Below, piece after piece: positions 35,782 to 45,973 of a stretch of DNA of 64,000 nucleotides (position 1 is the stretch's first letter; each line of letters starts with the position of its first letter). A program made the position numbers and the translations under genes. The notes beneath the pieces were generated by a model. It was not told where the DNA came from. It saw nothing but the letters and a program-made list of their open reading frames with translations, and searched no databases. The stretch lies in contig CM063505.1 of NCBI GenBank assembly GCA_032207245.1, positions 170,325,201 through 170,389,200 on the forward strand, read 5' to 3'. This stretch comes from Pardosa pseudoannulata (taxonomy: Eukaryota > Arthropoda > Arachnida > Araneae > Lycosidae).

Positions 35782-35789
35782 TGTATATC

Positions 35790-36660
35790 TATATATGTGT
35801 AATAAAAATTACAAAAGTATTTAAAACTAATTTAAGCTAATTTTATGGACTATTAGTAATGTAACAGAAATATTAATCTTATTCAAAATCCATATCGAAA
35901 ACAATTGATACGAGTTGTGATGCAATAGTCTGGAGCTAAAGAAGCGTGTTGCTGTAGTAACAACCAGTTTAGAGAACGACCTTCAGGCTCTCTAGCATCT
36001 GCCCGGGAAAGCAAACAAAATATCTGTCAAAGAACAGAAATACTTTCTCCTCATATTACCTTGAACTTGGAGACTGTTAATCTCTCTGCTGCGCCAGAAT
36101 TAATTACTATTATTTTTTTTCTTCTGAAGAGTTATTAGGATTTTCTAGCTCTTTATTTTAAGAAATAAATTTTAATTTTTCTTCATCGACGTTTGAAATA
36201 TATAGCCTTGAAGACGAGAAAAATTCTGTCTCTTTCTAAGTGAGAACTATTTTTATTATTTTTCACTGTGTAATAAACTAGATAGCGCATTTTTTTCAGT
36301 GAAATTTTTTTGTCAGTTTATTCACATTTGGTGTGTTAATTTTCACAGGATGATAGAGAAAATACTTATTTCAAAGAAAATGTTTTACTTTCCTTAATCC
36401 GAACAAGTCAAAACAGGGAAAGAAAGCAGTATAAGAGCGTAGAGGTGGAAAATTCTTAGACAGGCTCTTTTCTACGGTCACAGATAGCCCGCGGGCCTAA
36501 TTCTCCGGTCCAGGGAAGCTTTTTGTCACGGATTACACGAGAGATTAGCTTCTATTACTTAGTTTGACCAGGCTTGCCGGACATAAAGAACTTCTAGACA
36601 ATTTGCAGTCTTGAATTCATTAAAGGAAACGAAGTCTGACATTGTGGAACATCACATTGT
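35790..36660. other. no recognisable gene
   Basis: AT-rich, no recognisable features. Confidence 0.4.
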
Positions 36661-36664
36661 TTAA

Positions 36665-37237
36665 CACTAGATTTAGAGACCGAGCCAATTTGACTCCTTA
36701 AAAATTTGATCATATATTTAAAACTTTAATATCACTTTCCAAAAACATACTTTCATTCCTCTTCCCCGCAGACCCCTTCATTTCGCATTATCAAAAGTGG
36801 TAAACCTATTTTCACGATTGTGAGCCAATTTGACTCATAGAATGTATATGAAAATAAATAAATATAATAATAAGTATAATATAAAGTAAATATAAAGTAT
36901 ATAAAGTATAGTGTAAAGTAAATATAGAGAAGAAGTTGAGAACACGTCCACTCCAGTGACAGAAATTCATGCTACTGACGCATCGAAGAATTGTCAAGTT
37001 CAACAATCATGCAAAAGAAACAAATGTAGAAACCATTGTGCTAAATGTAATAGAAATGTTTGCGGAAAATGCGTTTCAAAAACAGATTTTATAGGTAAAG
37101 AATGTCTTCCATGAATTTTTTGATAATAAACATTTCATTTAAATTAGTTTGGAACTATTTTCTTTGCAAAAAATTTCAGTTTTCTTGTATGAGTCAAATT
37201 GGCTCACTTCAGTAAAAATAGGTCGATAAATCTAGTG
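36665..37237 (+). mobile_element. piggyBac-type element (573 bp), TTAA target, TIR CACTAGATTTA
   Basis: TTAA flanks at 36661-36664 and 37238-37241. Both ends start CACTAGATTTA when read inward. A second inverted motif, GAGCCAATTTGACTC, lies sub-terminally on both sides. TTAA targeting and the cysteine-rich transposase tail inside identify the superfamily. Confidence 0.92.
36932..37114 (+). pseudogene. piggyBac transposase C-terminal cysteine-rich domain fragment
   Basis: A 60-codon open stretch ends in TGA. It contains CQVQQSCKRNKCRNHCAKC and then NRNVCGKCVSKT and GKECLP. Regularly spaced Cys with one His is the zinc-binding cysteine-rich domain that ends piggyBac transposases and recognises the element's terminal repeats. 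The DDD catalytic core is absent. The fragment sits near the right end of a TTAA-flanked element, where the transposase C-terminus belongs. Confidence 0.85.
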
Positions 37238-37241
37238 TTAA

Positions 37242-37685
37242 GCATCAGAGAGCATCGGTCTTACTAATTGCTTGTATAGTACAACAGCTCTTCATAGAAT
37301 AATCAAACAGAATATATACACATTTTTTACCTATATGGAACTCCAGAGTGAGTGAATCACGTAATTTTGTTCCCAGGTGGCTAAAAAAGGATCAGCACTT
37401 TTTGAAAGGCAAGAGTGGACCTTGATCGTTTAAGTTATTTCGTAAACTACACAGGCAGCAATTTAGTTATTGAAGAAGCAATACCAACTTTTTGGGATAG
37501 CAGGAAAATATGGCTAGTAGACGGAAAATTAGCATTTATTCCAAAATTAATTTTGAGAGATGGGTTAAAAAATTTAAGTTGTAAAGCTTTATCTGACACT
37601 TTGAGGATGGGAAACTGGGTGTTAAAAATGAGAAGGTGAAGAGGAGAATTTTGGATATCTATTTTAGGCGTAACAATTTTTATAT
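37242..37685. other. no recognisable gene
   Basis: The open frame 37415-37639 reads HDLRCYF-unrelated, lysine-rich sequence with no domain I recognise. Confidence 0.4.
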
Positions 37686-37880
<195 letters not shown>

Positions 37881-37980
37881 ACATATTTCATAGTTTTCTT
37901 CCATCACATATTAGTTCAGAGTTCGACTTTTAAATTCACTCTTATTTTATGTTCTGAAATTAGCATTAACAGAACAGGTA

Positions 37981-38170
37981 CCGGCAACCCCGTAACTAGG
38001 GTGTGGCAAAGGTGGCATTTGCCACGGGCGTATTCATCTTAGGGGCGCTGCACAGTAAAGGCAATGGGATCTGAAAGAGGATAATTCGATCAGAGTAGAA
38101 ATTATGAGAATTTGAAAATTTTTTTGTTTTAATTATAAAATCCAATATTTTTAAAAACTACTAATTTTAA
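37981..38170. repeat. fragment of the 20.3-kb hAT family
   Basis: CCCGTAACTAGGG is followed by GTGGCAAAGGTGGCATTTGC and a diverged GGGATCTGAAAGAGGA block in the same order as at 20301-20440. No right terminus was found, so this is a truncated copy. Confidence 0.72.
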
Positions 38171-38896
38171 GAATTTTCTTATTTTTAGTTCGTCTTTAAT
38201 ATGTTTTCTTCTTGTGCTTTGTCATCGTTAATTCAAATAAACTGATACTGGGGAAGCATAGTCTTAAAAGTTCATTTGTTTGGGATATAATAGCTTATTA
38301 GTTTATTTTTAATTTAACTCTTTTGTGCAATTGCTAAATAAATAGTCATATAAGAGCTCTTTAATTATTTCGCTAAAACTTTAAAGAAACTTTTTATATT
38401 TGACGTCCTACACCCATTTGTCTATTTTCACATTTAAAATGTAGAAATACTCTTAAGCCCCAGAAATGTATTTTATAACACAGCGGTTTTTAACTGTTTT
38501 AAATAACTGAAATTACTAAACCTTTGTTTTTTATTAAACTGTACGTTAATCATTATTTTAAATACTGTACAAACAGAGAAAGAGATAAAAATCTAGCAGC
38601 TGTTTCTCTGCTTTGAATGAGCTGCTTTTTCAACGACGAGCGAGTTCAGTGGCTGAAAAACAAACTGAGTCAAACCTTAATCACACTAATCAATCTGAAC
38701 ATTATGTATCTACAACTTATTATTGTTATTGTATATTTATTCCAGTAAAACAGATATTCTGGAGAAGAACATGCTTTCCTCTTTTCTGATTTGAAGAAAT
38801 AATTCAAAATGTAAAAAAGATTATAAATAATCATGGAAAACAACTTATAAGCATAGAAGATGGCACTCTCCCAATCTAATTGACAGAAGAATGTGT
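38171..38896. other. no recognisable gene
   Basis: AT-rich, may include the diverged remainder of the preceding repeat. Confidence 0.4.
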
Positions 38897-38939
38897 TTAA
38901 CACTAGATTGACCAAGGAAGTCAATTTGACTGATTTTAA

Positions 38940-40077
38940 CCCTCTCGCTGCGTATTTATTTTATCAAAATAGGTTAAAAAATTGCATAATCTTTTTATTA
39001 CATATTTTAAATCTATATACATTTTAGAGTTAAAATATACAAAAAAAAAATTGTAAAAAAGTTTTTGTAATATAGATTTAGGTCCTAAAAAAGGTGTTCA
39101 GATAATGAAATTGAAGAATAATGATATAAAAGCTAAATTTTGAAATTAATCTTGGTTAAATTATCATTTATTTTTTAAAATACAAAAACAAAACGTATAT
39201 AGTAATTAAAAAATGCAATACAAAACATTTATTAGAAATAAAGTCTTGTATGATAAATTTCTAAACAAGGCTCGAGGCAATGTCCTACCTCGCAATCCTT
39301 GCACCAAATTCGCGTTTCTTTTCGAAGTTTTTGTTCCAACTTCAGTTTTTTTTAACAATAGACAACACACTATCTACGAGACTATTTCTTGATGGGATTT
39401 GGGTGTATATGGCTTTCAAAGTGTCGAGAAGTTAGTCCCAGGGGTTTGTTTCTCTCATATAACTGTTCGTCTCTTTTACTATTATTTGCAAGATAACATC
39501 ATCAAAATAAAATTCAAAATAGTTCAAAACAGTTGCATTATTTGCCATAGTGAAATTTATTCCGGGAATTCCAAGGAAAGAAAATGGAGCAGGAACTTGT
39601 GGAATATTTTCATATCAATTTTGCACCACAGTCGAACATTTTAAATAGAAAATTAATTTTCAGATTCATCACTATCCGCAGAGGAATCAGAGAAATTCTC
39701 ATCAGTTTCGCTATAACTATTTTCAATATACTTGAAGTAAGAGTCAGAAGTGCTATAAGTGTCGGAAATATCTCCAGGAGTATAGGTTATATCACTCACG
39801 AAACGCTTCCTGCCAGACATCTTTCAGCTATGCTCAAAATGCTACAAAAAATCTTCTATATTTCGCAGAAATGTGAACAATTAAAACCATCTGCTAGTTT
39901 ACCGCTAAATAAACAATTAAAAATCACAATAAAGCCGAAATGAAAGAATAAACGGGGAAAGAGCGGGTTGCACAGTTAAATAGACGGCTAAAATGCATGC
40001 CCGCGGAAATCGCGGGTTGCGCAAATTTTGCTACAACTATGTTGCCCGTGGAAATCGCGGGATGATCAGCGAGAGGG
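38940..40077 (-). mobile_element. piggyBac element (1138 bp), TIR CCCTCTCGCTG, nested, internally deleted
   Basis: TTAA flanks at 38936-38939 and 40078-40081, and the ends read CCCTCTCGCTG in inverted orientation. Sub-terminal GGAAATCGCGGG motifs repeat three times at 39990-40065. The transposase remnant runs on the minus strand from 39820 to 39232 and lacks the central catalytic region. Confidence 0.93.
39232..39820 (-). pseudogene. piggyBac transposase, internally deleted and frame-broken
   Basis: The start ATG at 39820 gives MSGRKRFVSD followed by an acidic Ser/Asp/Glu-rich N-terminus (to 39656), as in piggyBac transposases, then a stop at 39653-39655. In another frame PAPFSFLGIPGINF and NYFEFYFDDVI..I..ETN (about 39590-39440) match the conserved start of the transposase core. 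Near the end, RIWCKDCEVGHCLEPC with a following YHT and a stop at 39232 is the C-terminal zinc-binding domain. The DDD catalytic region between them is missing. Full piggyBac transposases are about 550-600 residues; under 200 codons remain here. The protein is dead, but the element may once have been mobilised in trans. Confidence 0.88.
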
Positions 40078-40286
40078 TTAATTTCAGTTAGAAAAACAAT
40101 TATGTATGTAATGACACAATTTCTTACAATTTTGAGACTTTTTGTACAACATCTTAATAAACGCATTGATATGTTGTACAAAAAGTCGCAAAATTCTAAG
40201 AAATTGTGTCATTTTATGCATAATTCTTTTTCTAATTGAAATTTAAAAAGCAGTCGAGATGACTTCCTCGGGCAGTCTAGTGTTAA

Positions 40287-41179
40287 TAAACTAGTAAAAG
40301 GTAGCCTGTAAAAGAAAATTCTACCTTTAGACTCTCACAGGGACATTTCCGGGAAATACTGGAGGAGGGTGAAGTTCGGACGCCGTTTCCAGTTACAGAA
40401 CACATTTTTGGTCTAAAACAAACCAAAACATTCTTGGACATTGGAGGATATTTCCCAAACCCCATGCTGAGTCCATAGGGTCAAAGATCGAACTGGAGTG
40501 ATATGAGACGTGGCGCCATGAGTTTTGATCCTATCGGTGTGACCAACGTACATGAAAAATGGTAAAAATATTTCATTTTCCTTGTTTGCTCTTTAACCTT
40601 TACCCAAAGAGTAACTCAATACGTTAGAAAGTCGATATCGAAATTCAAAACAAAAAACAGGAGAGGTATCTTGTGTTTTTAGAAATATTAATAGTGGTAT
40701 GAACTTCTGGGAATGCAAAAGGCTTTGCAGTCTTACGGCTCACGGCAAAGTCGGAGAAAATAGCACAGAATCGAAACTTGGTTTCATGGTGGAACTTTTT
40801 TTAATACTTGAGAATGAATGAATTAATACCCGATATCATTTCGTAAATAATCACGGAAAACTCTTGGGGAAACCAATGTGTTGATTAGATTATACGCAGC
40901 ATCTTTATCCTCTATAATGCACAAATTAGTACTTAATAAAAACTGTTTTCAGCTATCCCATTTATTCTTTCTTACTCTGACCAGCCCAATGCATCTCGGT
41001 AAATACAAGTAAAATTAAAGATTTGTTAATCTTAAATTATTTGTAATCTCACAAAATGTGAGAATATTTAAAGAGAATTATCTTAATAACCGTTATATGA
41101 CAGTTCATAAGACGAACTATGCCACTTCACAGAGAAACATGTCGAATGACAGTTAATTGTAAATACATTCTTCCACATG

Positions 41180-41182
<3 letters not shown>
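40287..41182. other. no recognisable gene
   Basis: No feature recognised. Confidence 0.4.
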
Positions 41183-41226
<44 letters not shown>

Positions 41227-41288
41227 TATGTATGTGTGCATATATATGTATATGGATATATAAATGTATATATATATATATGTATGTA
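41183..41288. repeat. (TA)n microsatellite with interruptions
   Basis: TA repeat with TATG variants, ending at the adjoining solo LTR. Confidence 0.95.
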
Positions 41289-41658
41289 TGTAATATTAAA
41301 ATCCCTTATTTACGTATTTTAATGTTAATTTAATAACTTTTGTTCATAAAGTACGTTGGGGTTTTGCGCGGTAATTCTGATTTTTCGCTCCAGACACGCT
41401 ATAGACTTATTTCTGCCTCTGTCTGTACTACTTTAGCCAATAGTTAGCGCGTTCTCTTTAAACGTGGGTAATTTTTACCAAGTGATCAATTGTGCTTAGA
41501 GATTATTCGTAGTTTTTTTACCTGAGAAATCCCTACTTAAAAAGTGTGTGTGCAGGATCACATTGTCTGTGTGCACGATGTTCTAAAAGTGTTTACCTGT
41601 TGTATCTCACCAGAAATAAAATGTGTTGTGATTTTGAATGAGTCAAGCCCGTATTACA
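41289..41658 (+). mobile_element. solo LTR (370 bp), TGTAATA...TATTACA
   Basis: The segment begins TGTAATA and ends TATTACA, a perfect 7-bp inverted terminus with TG/CA ends. AATAAA at 41615-41620 lies about 40 bp before the 3' end. TGTA occurs on both flanks (41285-41288, 41659-41662), consistent with a 4-bp target duplication, though it could be chance beside a TATG repeat. No primer-binding site or coding region adjoins it, so it is a recombination product. Confidence 0.75.
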
Positions 41659-41662
41659 TGTA

Positions 41663-42046
41663 TATATAAGTGTGTGTGTAATGATATTTAAACCTAAAAA
41701 TGACCAATATAATCATAATTGTATTTTACAATAATTTTCGGGAGATTCTATCCTTAAACTGCAACCTTTGGCGAATATCTTTTGTTCTTTCTGGAAATTT
41801 GGTGAATTCACATACACTAAAATTAATTCTTGCCGACTTTAGTTCTTGTTATGTAACTTAGTAACGCTTCTACCTCGTCCCCATGTGACTAACCATTAAA
41901 AACCCTGATTGGCTGGCTCGCACACCTATATTTTGTCATGTTTGTGCTTTTCATCCCAGAAACCTTCTAGAGCAGTTACCTAATAAATCTAAAATTCTTT
42001 TTTTCCAAATTTCTATATTTTTTTTGTTCTTTCGACCCCCTCACGC
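41663..42046. other. no recognisable gene
   Basis: No feature recognised. Confidence 0.4.
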
Positions 42047-42250
42047 CGAATGATGGCCGAATGGTAGAGTGCTGCTCTTCGGTACCGGAGATCGCGGGTT
42101 CGAATCCTGCTGTTGGCATGGATGTTTCCAGCCGTTCGGAATCGGCTTTAAGCAGTAGGTCCCGATCTCTATACCACTCTTTACTCCAAAACCCGATTTC
42201 TTTACTCCAAAACAGTAGACCGTAGCTCTCCATATCAAATCAAATCAAAA
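42047..42250 (+). mobile_element. SINE, near full length, plus strand
   Basis: The tRNA-like head GATGGCCGAATGGTAGAG and B box GGGTTCGAATCCTGC are followed by the body CCAGCCGTTCGGAATCGG and CTTTAAGCAGTAGGTCCCG. A short internal duplication of TTTACTCCAAAAC occurs, and the tail is (ATCAA)n from about 42231. Tail unit and duplication differ from the other copies. Confidence 0.87.
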
Positions 42251-42384
42251 TCAATTACCTTATTATTAACAACTGTACCCAAACAAATATGGATTCCTTT
42301 TTACCTTTGTGATGGGTGAAAATGCCCACTACACAAACAACGCAACATATAATATATTTATATATATGATATATATATAGCTGA

Positions 42385-42454
42385 TTATGAAGTGGGAACC
42401 CGTTCCTTCAAGTTATATCTTAAAATGAGTCTATTATCATTATGACTGCAAACC

Positions 42455-42494
<40 letters not shown>

Positions 42495-42499
42495 TATAA

Positions 42500-42592
<93 letters not shown>
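42385..42592. repeat. dispersed repeat followed by (TA)n microsatellite
   Basis: GAAGTGGGAACCCGT and ATGACTGCAA correspond to 23990-24075. TA repeat fills 42457-42592. Confidence 0.8.
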
Positions 42593-42595
<3 letters not shown>

Positions 42596-44054
42596 ACCTG
42601 ATGCAGTTATACAGAGCTATACGAACTGACTAAAAAACAATGTCACACGAAGATGAATTGGTGTTTCATTACCCTTCTGGCATTAACACTTCTTGCAGTT
42701 TGATTTTAAAAAATCATCCTAACGATATCCCGTTTTATATTCTTTAACAATGTGAACGTGACTTGGTAAATGGGATATCATGCAGCGATAACATTATGCA
42801 TCGATCACAAACAGACATGAGAGTGTCAACGAAGAGTGCGTGTTAAGATTTCATTTTTCTTATATGCGCTGTCTCTTGCAAGATATTCCCTTCAGCTGCA
42901 GCACATTTCTGACTCGAAGTCGCGTTTTACGAATGACCCGAAGAACAGCAACCTGCTTGAAGCCGTAAATAGAACATTAAGCTAAGAACACTCGTGACAC
43001 TGAAAAGCAGCAGAACATCTCGCACAATCTCCCCAATCTACAGCTCTTGCAGTCACTTATCCACAGGGTGGAGATAATGGAGAGAGGTTCCATGTCATTC
43101 CCCCTCGCTTTAAGTGACTCCCCATTATTCACTATCTTAATGAACTCCGTGTGACTTGGCTCCACTTTCTCTTCCCAAACTTCCGCCCGTTCTGACGGTC
43201 AGCTGGAAAATTTGCATTTCGCGTGTAAGGTTTCCCCGCATTGGCATTTTATCGCCTTTTTTTAAGGAAGTGGCCATTAAAGTTTCCACTCAGCTATTTT
43301 CCCCTCACCAACGAGAAGAATATGTTATCAGCAGACAGTACTCCATTGTGCATCTCAGAATTATTGGTCACTTTATTACGGATTCGCCGAGCAAGTGTGT
43401 CAGCATTACACGCAATAAGAGCTCCCCATTTTCTTATCGTATTCTTAAAAGGAACAAATCTTGAACAAAGGACTCTACCACTAAATACAACTGGAGAGAA
43501 CTTTCAGTTTTCTTAATTTCGTGAACATGATGTATATGTATACTACTGCGAGAATTACTCTAGCCGTCACTATAGTTTTATCGCATAATATTTTGAATTG
43601 CCCAGGCTTATTGGGCAATGAGGAAACCTAAGTAAATTTCAGTCGTGCCTCCATTAAAAAGAAGCAACGAAGTCGAACATAGTGAACCTTTATAGTTTAT
43701 TAAGACTAAAAATGAGCGTTTTTACAAGACAAGAGCGTTGCATCGAATGATCACGAAAATACATTTCTATCAATTCAGAAACGAACAGCGGGCGATCGTG
43801 TAGATTATTTCAAATGAGACTAATAGCTTTGTCAGCATTATTGTCAGTAAGAAATTAACTTTTATCATTTAAGTCAACTCGAAAATGCGCTAATGGTCAG
43901 AAAATTAACATTTATTCCAGGGTTAGCATTTTTGGACCGATGAAAAGAATTTAAGTTGGCGAAGACTCTTTTGAATCTGAGTTTTTGGGCTGGGAAATTA
44001 GATATGAAAGAATGAGAAGGGGAAAAGGAAAATTTTAGATAAATATCTTACGTG
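42593..44054. other. no recognised gene; moderately GC-rich stretch at 42.9-43.5 kb
   Basis: Frames at 42977-43165 (minus) and 43156-43516 (plus) are open for 60-100 codons, but their translations match nothing I know. Nearer average GC distinguishes 42900-43500 from its surroundings, so an exon or an old element remains possible. Confidence 0.35.
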
Positions 44055-44263
44055 CAATAATTTTGGTTTGGTTTGGTTTTGGTTTGGAGTGCTACGGTCT
44101 ACTCTTTTGCAACCCGAGGGCTAATGAGACCGGGACCTACAGCTTAAAGCCGATTCCGAACGGCTACGAACATCTATGCCACTGTGGGATTCGAACCCAC
44201 GAACTCCGGTCCGGAAGGCCAGCACCCTAACCAATCGGCCATCGTTCGGCCAATAATTTTGGT
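44055..44263 (-). mobile_element. SINE, full length, with 13-bp target duplication
   Basis: CAATAATTTTGGT occurs at 44055-44067 and 44251-44263. Between them, on the minus strand, lies the complete SINE: head GCCGAACGATGGCCGATTGG, B box GGGTTCGAATCCCAC, a body with CCGTTCGGAATCGG, and a tail of CAAAC-type repeats. This is the best reference copy in the window, about 183 bp. Confidence 0.93.
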
Positions 44264-44489
44264 ATATTACATGTATGCACAGAGAGTATTAGAAGATGTC
44301 TAACCGGTGACTTAGTGGTAAAATAATTCCATAATTATCTTTATATGTTAATTTAAATATGTTAATTTATATGTTAATTTTGGAAATATGTTAATTTTGA
44401 CATTCTAATCAATAATTATGAAAGTTTGTATTCAGATTAAATTGTTTTTGCATGTTTTCGAAATCTTATGTAAGAATTACACTAATACA

Positions 44490-45007
44490 TAGGTGGAGAA
44501 CGCGCGGACTGCCTTTGAGGGTTTCTTGTGCGGCCTTCATAAAAGTCAACTCTTGTATTAATATCTAATTATTAGATAGCAACAATTTGAAAATTAATAG
44601 AATTGTATTGTTGCTATATTAGTTTTTTATAACTAATTATTAATATTTTTCTATTGTATTTCTGTATAATGTAATAAATTTATTTAAAAATATTTCTACT
44701 TTATTACTTTGTTTTGAAGTGGCAGTTAAATATGTAGTTGTTAATTTTGTCAGTTAAATATGTAGTTGTTAATGATAACTAGATATTATTCTTATATAAA
44801 TTCAAAAATATCTTAAGTTGCTACATTTTATGTACAATAATAAATAAAGGGTTTACTTTTTTCTATTATTTCTGTATGATGTAATAACTTGATAAAGCTA
44901 TACAGAAATTATAATAATTTCACAAACTTGCAGTTATAGGCATATTAACGTATGCGGTCTCGTTTATATTATTGCATCTAATGGTAGAAAGGTTCCCCTC
45001 CTCTACC
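44490..45007. mobile_element. hAT-like MITE (518 bp)
   Basis: The 8-mer CTAATACA flanks the element at 44482-44489 and 45008-45015. The ends are TAGGTGGAGAAC and, inverted, GGTAGAGGAGGGGAACC, an imperfect inverted repeat. The interior is homologous to 16131-16600. The first bases deviate from the usual CAG, so the exact ends are provisional. Confidence 0.65.
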
Positions 45008-45053
45008 CTAATACAAACAAGACTTCTCTGAATTCCTGTTAACAAACTCCTAT

Positions 45054-45282
45054 TGTGGCAGCGCGCAGCGGCCATCTGCGCGCGCACCTTTTTGTTTCAG
45101 TGGAAAAAGGACAGACTGTTAGTTTTCCGTTAGGTGTTGTGCTGGTGTGTGCGAGGGCCTCCTGCTCTCTGCATTTTTAGTAATGTTAAATATTAAGTAA
45201 ACCTGTAAATATGTGTAAATATTTTAATAATTAAACGTAATTCTTAAATGTAGATAGTTTGTGCTGGATTTATAGTGTTACA
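45054..45282 (+). mobile_element. 5' LTR of a Ty3/gypsy retrotransposon (229 bp)
   Basis: It starts TGTGGCAGCGCGC and ends TAGTGTTACA, and a primer-binding site follows three bases later. No second copy of this LTR is found downstream, because the element is truncated within pol. TGT...ACA ends are typical of LTRs. Confidence 0.82.
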
Positions 45283-45285
45283 GAT

Positions 45286-45308
45286 TGGCGCCCAACCCGT
45301 GGCTCGAA
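45286..45308 (+). other. primer-binding site, tRNA-Lys-like
   Basis: TGGCGCCCAAC begins right after the LTR and a GAT spacer and is complementary to the 3' end of animal tRNA-Lys(CTT), including CCA. The following bases deviate over about six positions and then match again (CTCGAA), so the fit to tRNA-Lys is good but not exact. Confidence 0.75.
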
Positions 45309-45973
45309 ACACGAAGCCGAAGACATGACCACAGATAAGTGATTTCTTTTCTTTTTGACAAGCACTCAAGGAACTTTATTAATTTTGTCATCCTGACAAA
45401 TGAAGAAGAGATTCTGATTTGAATTCACCCTGAATTCGTTTTGTTTTATTATGATCATCCAGATCAAATTTAAATACCGCATGCCAGTTCCTTTAGTGCC
45501 TGAAGATTGAAATTTGAATAGTTTGTGGTTTCGGTCCAAGTTTTGAATTTTATTTTTCTTAACATTTTATTATTAGGACTTATGGATATTGTTAATTTCA
45601 ATTGTTTTGATTAAGAATTCATAAAGATAGTTAATATTTCAGTGTTGAATATTGGTGCAAGTTCAATTTAATTTGGATTTTTGTATTAATAACAAAAGAT
45701 ATTGCTCAGGTTAATGTTCTTTTTTTTGTGTTGCTTATTATTTAATTTTCCATCGATGATTCTTTTTAATAGAAATATTATGTATCTGAAATATTTGTAT
45801 AATTAAGAAGTATTATTTTATTCCTTCAAATTTATTGATACTTCCGGTTTCAAATCGGAATAATATAGTTTAGTTGATTAATCAGATGTATGCATATTAT
45901 GTAATTCTAAAAGCCATTCTCGCAGTAATTGAGTTTTACCATTAATTTTAAGTTTGGCCTGAAAAGAATAAAA
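45309..45973 (+). other. 5' untranslated leader of the retrotransposon
   Basis: AT-rich leader of about 665 bp between primer site and gag, with no long open frame. The packaging signal would be expected here but cannot be identified. Confidence 0.6.

Larger units (their letters stand above)
38901..40282. mobile_element. piggyBac-type palindromic MITE, split by a nested piggyBac element
   Basis: TTAA flanks at 38897-38900 and 40283-40286. The ends read CACTAGATTGACC and, inverted, CACTAGACTGCCC, each followed by AGGAAGTCA. The terminus is shared with the 36.7-kb element. Once the nested insertion is set aside, about 240 bp remain, including a long hairpin (ATGACACAATTTCTTA against its inverse at 40196-40215, and ACTTTTTGTACAACAT at 40138-40153 against its inverse at 40170-40185). 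Confidence 0.9.

Noticed and set aside
42047..42120. tRNA gene with B box GGTTCGAATCC
   Set aside because: The sequence is the head of a SINE repeated at several other places in the window with the same downstream body, and the stems do not form a full cloverleaf.
42977..43165. 62-codon minus-strand frame in a less AT-rich stretch
   Set aside because: No recognised domain, splice context or repeat relation; too short to claim as a gene.
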